From contig CAKJVC010000059.1 of assembly GCA_918026815.1 (NCBI GenBank), positions 62,001-126,000 of the forward strand: 64,000 bases of DNA, given 5' to 3'. A model generated the notes under the pieces. It was not told where the DNA came from. It saw only the letters and a list, made by a program, of their open reading frames with translations, and searched no databases. This DNA comes from Chalara sp. BL73 (taxonomy: Eukaryota > Ascomycota > Leotiomycetes > Helotiales). Of the stretch, positions 59,964 to 64,000 are shown in pieces (positions within the stretch are counted from its first letter, which is position 1; every line of letters begins with the position of its first letter). The translations under genes and the position numbers were made by a program.

Positions 59964-61695
59964 ATGTACTCCACTCCGATGGCATCCGCCTGGGGTTCAA
60001 GTATCCCGCCACCACCTGGAACTGGTGCACCAGGAACGACTTCACAATACTACCAAGCAGGTGAGTTCAACTGCCACACGACAAAATCCTCTCGCTCCAG
60101 CTCTAATCCAGCTCCAGGTCCTCCTGCATACCATCCTGTTCAAGTACGCCAAACTTTCGGACAACAACCCATTCACTACGCTCCTGCGATGGTCCCTCAA
60201 ACTTTTCCTCCTCCACCTGGAGTCCCTGCAGTACACCCACCAACACCCCAACCTCAGAGATCGAAGATTGAGTGGCCACAAGGTGTTCGGAACTATGTGC
60301 AGCGATGCTTTGATCCTAGCAACTTGATAAAAGATATCCCCAGAACTGAAATTGAAGCCAGACTGAAGATGATTATCACCGCCGCAACGGACAACAACAC
60401 TTTAGCAACTGCTGACTGGGATAATATGGTTCTTCCCCAGGAGTTGATTCGGCGTGAACGAGTACAAACCGCATGGCAACAACAGTCTGTACAGTTACAG
60501 TTGGGTGCAAGTGGAAATGGCATCCCTAGCCAAAATATGCAGTCCAAGAAAAGAAAATCGCAAGAGATTGGAGGCGGAAGCGAAGATTCTCCTTCCTCAA
60601 CCCCACCTTGGCGTACCACTAACAGCCAAAATGGCCTCGAAGAACGTCTGACTTTCCAGTCGCCCAAGGAGCGATTTGACAAGCGTCAGCAACCACTCCA
60701 GCAACCGCTACAGGACGACACTTCCAATAAAGGTACAAGTAAGTTTCAGAAGAATATGGAGAAGCGGCAGCGTCGATTTGATGGCGGATACAAGTCGAAT
60801 TATAGACCATCTCCGTCACCAGAGCCCACAGCTGGTCCAGTCGTTGGCACGTGTCAAACCCTCGAAAAGCGATATTTCCGTCTGACTTCAGCTCCAAATC
60901 CATCTCATGTCCGGCCTGAGTATATTTTAAAAGAGTCGCTAGAGCTGCTGAAGAAGAAGTGGAGGAAAGAAGGGAATTACTCTTACATCTGTGATCAGTT
61001 CAAATCTATGCGCCAGGACCTGACAGTGCAACGTATCACGAACGAATTCACAGTAAATGTTTACGAGATTCATGCACGTATAGCCTTGGAGAAGGGGGAT
61101 CTTGGTGAGTATAATCAATGCCAAACCCAACTGCGTGTACTGTATGCACAGGGTTTGGAGGGGAAATCGGTGGAATTCAAGGCGTATCGTATCTTGTACT
61201 TTATTCATACATCTAACCGCACAGCGTTGAATGACGTCTTGGCGGATCTAACCACAGCAGAGAAAGAGGAGCCAGCTATCAAGCACGCTCTTGATGTGCG
61301 ATCGTCCCTAGCGCTGGGCAATTATCACAAGTTCTTCAGACTTTATCTCGACACGCCCAACATGGGTGCTTATCTTATGGATATGTTTGTTGTCCGTGAA
61401 CGCCTAGCTGCTATTTCGAACATATGCAGAGCGTAAGTAGAAGCCGCTCACACTTATAGATCGATGCTAACCCTGCTATAGGTACAAGCCAGACGTCAAG
61501 CTAAGATTCGTCACAGAGGAGCTTGGATTTGAGTCGGACGCGGACGCTGCACAGTTCATTTATGACTATAATGGTCAACACCTTCTTGAAGAGCGTGACG
61601 ACGGCCTGCGCTTCCTGACTGGCAAGGGAGTCTTTTTCTTTGAAAATGCAAAGAAAGAGGCATTCAAGAAGGTCGATATCAAAGGCCAGATCTAA
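59964..61695 (+). CDS. THP3: SAC3/GANP-family protein, Thp3 type
   Basis: Three exons: 59964-60060, 60112-61432 and 61482-61695, giving 543 residues. The first intron is 51 nt, a multiple of three without a stop, so the genome reads through; I remove it because GTGAGT, a CTAAT branch and CAG are all present and the join gives a clean Pro-rich leader (YYQAAPGPPAYHP). The N-terminal 270 residues are Pro/Gln-rich and disordered with a basic patch (SKKRKSQEIGG). The SAC3/GANP domain starts near LEKRYFRLTSAPNPSHVRP and continues through DQFKSMRQDLTVQRITNEFT, YEIHARIALEKGDLGEYNQC and YRILYFIHTSNRTAL to the winged-helix end (FVTEELGFESDADAAQFIYD). Yeast Thp3 pairs with Csn12 in transcription elongation and splicing-linked mRNA maturation. 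Confidence 0.86.
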
Positions 61696-64000
61696 TCCCT
61701 TCCTCCATGTCGACCATTACAACGCGTAGCTTGCCATTTCTACGTAGCCTCGTGCGATTTTGCTGTTTCGACTTTCTTCCCTTTTTTATTATATATTAAT
61801 TGCGGCTCCTCCTCTCGTCACTTGCCTCATTATGAGGCGACGATACGTTAGGATCACTGGTATTATGCCACCGGTAGTTGGTGACGAAGTTGGCGATTAA
61901 ATATCCTTCATGTCAATACTTATCAAGATACATGGTTCTTAGAACGAACCATGTTTCGTGATGTAGCGGCACACCTTTTTTTTTATTTTCTTTTCGATTT
62001 CGACTCGGCAATGAAGTCTAATTCAGCATAACCTCATCCGGCCTACCGTCCGGCTTTGTCATCTCGGAGTTCAGTGGGTTGTTGGATGCATTGGAGTTAT
62101 GGTTTCATGATCTCGAGCATTTATGTTTGCATGGCATGACAACAGCTTAGAAAATGCATTGGGAAATGGACTTTTGCGGAGCATTTGGTGTTATATACCT
62201 CCTCGCGACTTTCAGCACATGTGCTGTTCAAGGCCGAGTTTACTACAAGAATTCAAGACAAGCTTTTAAAAAACTGAATTATTTTATTATATATCTAACT
62301 AGCCGAGTAACTTATGATTTTTCCCCAAGCAAAGAGGCTTTAAGGCCCGCCTTTCGTCTTTTCCAGAACCTCGGCCAAGTCAATCGAAGCATTTCGCGAC
62401 GTTTCATCCCCCCGCCTGAAAGCATAAATAACGATACAGACCCCTCACCTAATGACGCAGCTGGAGGGTTTCTGACGCCTGGAGCTATCATGCGGATCGC
62501 CCTGCTCCCGAAGTCTTTTCCTTTCAAAAAATGGCCGGAACCCATAGAACTTGCATTAATATGTGACGAGGAAAACCCTTCTTTTGGAAGTAGGCTGCGT
62601 AATGTGATGTGACTTCTTGTCTCTGCTCTGAGCACTTGATCACAGCGGGGTAAAGTGAAAGCAATACTGGGTGATGGAGAGAGCTCCTGGACGATTGACT
62701 TATCTCATAGTGGCGTGTTTGACCCGCAGAGAGCTTGGATTCTGTTAAAATTACAGAAGAACGGAAGTGAGGGACCAAGGTATCATCACAAATGTTTGTT
62801 TCAAGAGGTCTTACAGGACTCTTGTGATAAATGATGGAGGGGGGGGGGGGGGTTAAGGGCAGGGACCGTCTCGACGGGAAGAGCTGCTAAGATTTCGGGA
62901 TCGGGTCTATCAATCTACTTGCAACAGTGCTGTACTCTGAATGCCAAGTAATTGTAAATCTGTTGGGGGTGAAAACTTCATGGTTCTTTGTTGCAGGACA
63001 ACACCTAGCAAGAGGAGGTCATAAACTGCTGATTTCTGGGTTATTGTATCTGGCTTTGACACGTGCGTTTGTGGCGACAAAGATTTTGCCACGAGCTGAC
63101 GGTGAGTGCAAATGCCATTGCGCTGTCTACTCAATGCTTTCCATCTCAGCCTTATTCTTGCCGCTTGGTACAAGCCAGCGATTGAGAATGAAGTTCGTTG
63201 GGTATGATTGGGTTAAAAGACGACCGCCGAGGCCGTGAAAATAATGCTTGAAGACGGGAGAGAAGCCATTCGGAAGTATGATCTTGGACCTGCGCTGATG
63301 CAACCTGCAGAGCCTGCATTACCTTACCTTACCTTAGTATGGTGCTTGAATATGCGTACACAAATAAGACTTTTGACGGAGGTCTTTTTTTTTGAAATCG
63401 ACTCGGAAGAAGTGGAGAGCGCGAATTGTGAAGCAACACGATCAATCAGATGGAGGGCATAGCCCTCTTTATCGACGAGGGTAACCAATGGCCATAATCA
63501 ATATCCAACCCAACCTTTCCCCTCACCATAGACGCTGACTATATATAGATTTTATTTTTTATGTACAAGACAAGTAAAGTGTTGTATGCTAAGCAAAGCA
63601 AAGCAACATAAAAAGTTCTACATCCTCCAGCTGACTGTGGCGAGCAGAATTAACATATTAATCAAAACCCAAGGGAAGTACGGGGCGTCCTAGGTTGCAG
63701 AACAATTAAATGAAAATGAAGGAATGCGCGCACCAGGTGCATGGATGTGGACAGGAGACCTATCGATAAGGAGATACACAAGAACAAGTGACAAGCCCTA
63801 TGCAATTAATGCCTTCCGAGAACCCATACCTACGTCTGCCCTGCGTGGATCAAACACTCAAGCTCACATTACTTTGGGGATTTGAAAATTAAAATAAAAA
63901 AGTACAACGAACCCCCCTCTTAACCCGGTTTATGAATTAATATACTTGCAAAGAAACACATACCCCCCAAAGAATTTGCTCTTCCATTTTTCCCCCTTGT
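61696..64000. other. End of window, no gene supported
   Basis: A frame at 62154-62612 (plus) and an overlapping one at 62312-62635 (minus) are both open; neither has a known domain and I cannot choose. Short repeats: a 14-G run (62839-62852), three ACCTT copies (63321-63335) and three AAGCA copies (63591-63605). Nothing else seen. Confidence 0.5.

Overview
The window is nuclear DNA from a filamentous ascomycete (Pezizomycotina). The basis is dense protein-coding genes cut by short (about 45-140 nt) GT-AG introns with CTAAT/CTAAC-like branch sites, plus lineage-typical families: a 2EXR protein, DUF1774, an NB-ARC/TPR NLR with a fungal N-terminal domain, and an R3H-assoc protein. A leotiomycete-like fungus is my guess only; nothing here fixes the class.

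Layout, left to right. 1-3 kb: a gene-free start, then ASA1. 3.2-5.4 kb: an ankyrin protein with a fungal STAND-type N-terminal domain. 5.4-10 kb: gene-poor, with a dead C2H2 zinc-finger relic, one small orphan ORF and an AT-rich degenerate block. 10.1-14.5 kb: an AhpD-like protein convergent with an NLR broken by one frameshift. 14.5-17.4 kb: no intact gene, but GC-hairpin repeats and a 15-bp minisatellite. 17.4-20 kb: an eight-exon secreted six-hairpin glycosidase. 21.8-25.6 kb: an AcpS-type phosphopantetheinyl transferase carrying two RRM-like domains, and a DUF1774 membrane protein. 27.4-30.7 kb: a secreted M28 leucine aminopeptidase and an R3H protein. 32.2-37.8 kb: Hos3-type histone deacetylase and queuine tRNA-ribosyltransferase. 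39-43.9 kb: a 2EXR protein, a small six-exon TPR-MYND protein assembled by reading splice sites, and the mitochondrial ATPase AFG1. 43.9-47.6 kb is gene-free. 47.6-51.8 kb: a Mid2-like wall-sensor protein, then a secreted precursor-like protein of short modules that each end in Arg. 54-55.6 kb: a GH16 pseudogene. 57.6-61.7 kb: VPS36 and THP3 in divergent orientation. The last 2.3 kb holds no gene I can support.

The genes do not form one pathway. Conserved housekeeping genes (ASA1, HOS3, TGT, AFG1, VPS36, THP3) alternate with accessory stretches of secreted enzymes, NLR-type immunity or incompatibility genes, relics and repeats. The most unusual items are the modular Arg-bounded secreted precursor at 50.5-51.8 kb, the AcpS-RRM fusion, and the cluster of hairpin repeats plus minisatellite near 16 kb. 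Exon coordinates were worked out by hand from splice signals, reading frame and protein continuity; none was checked against RNA or a database.
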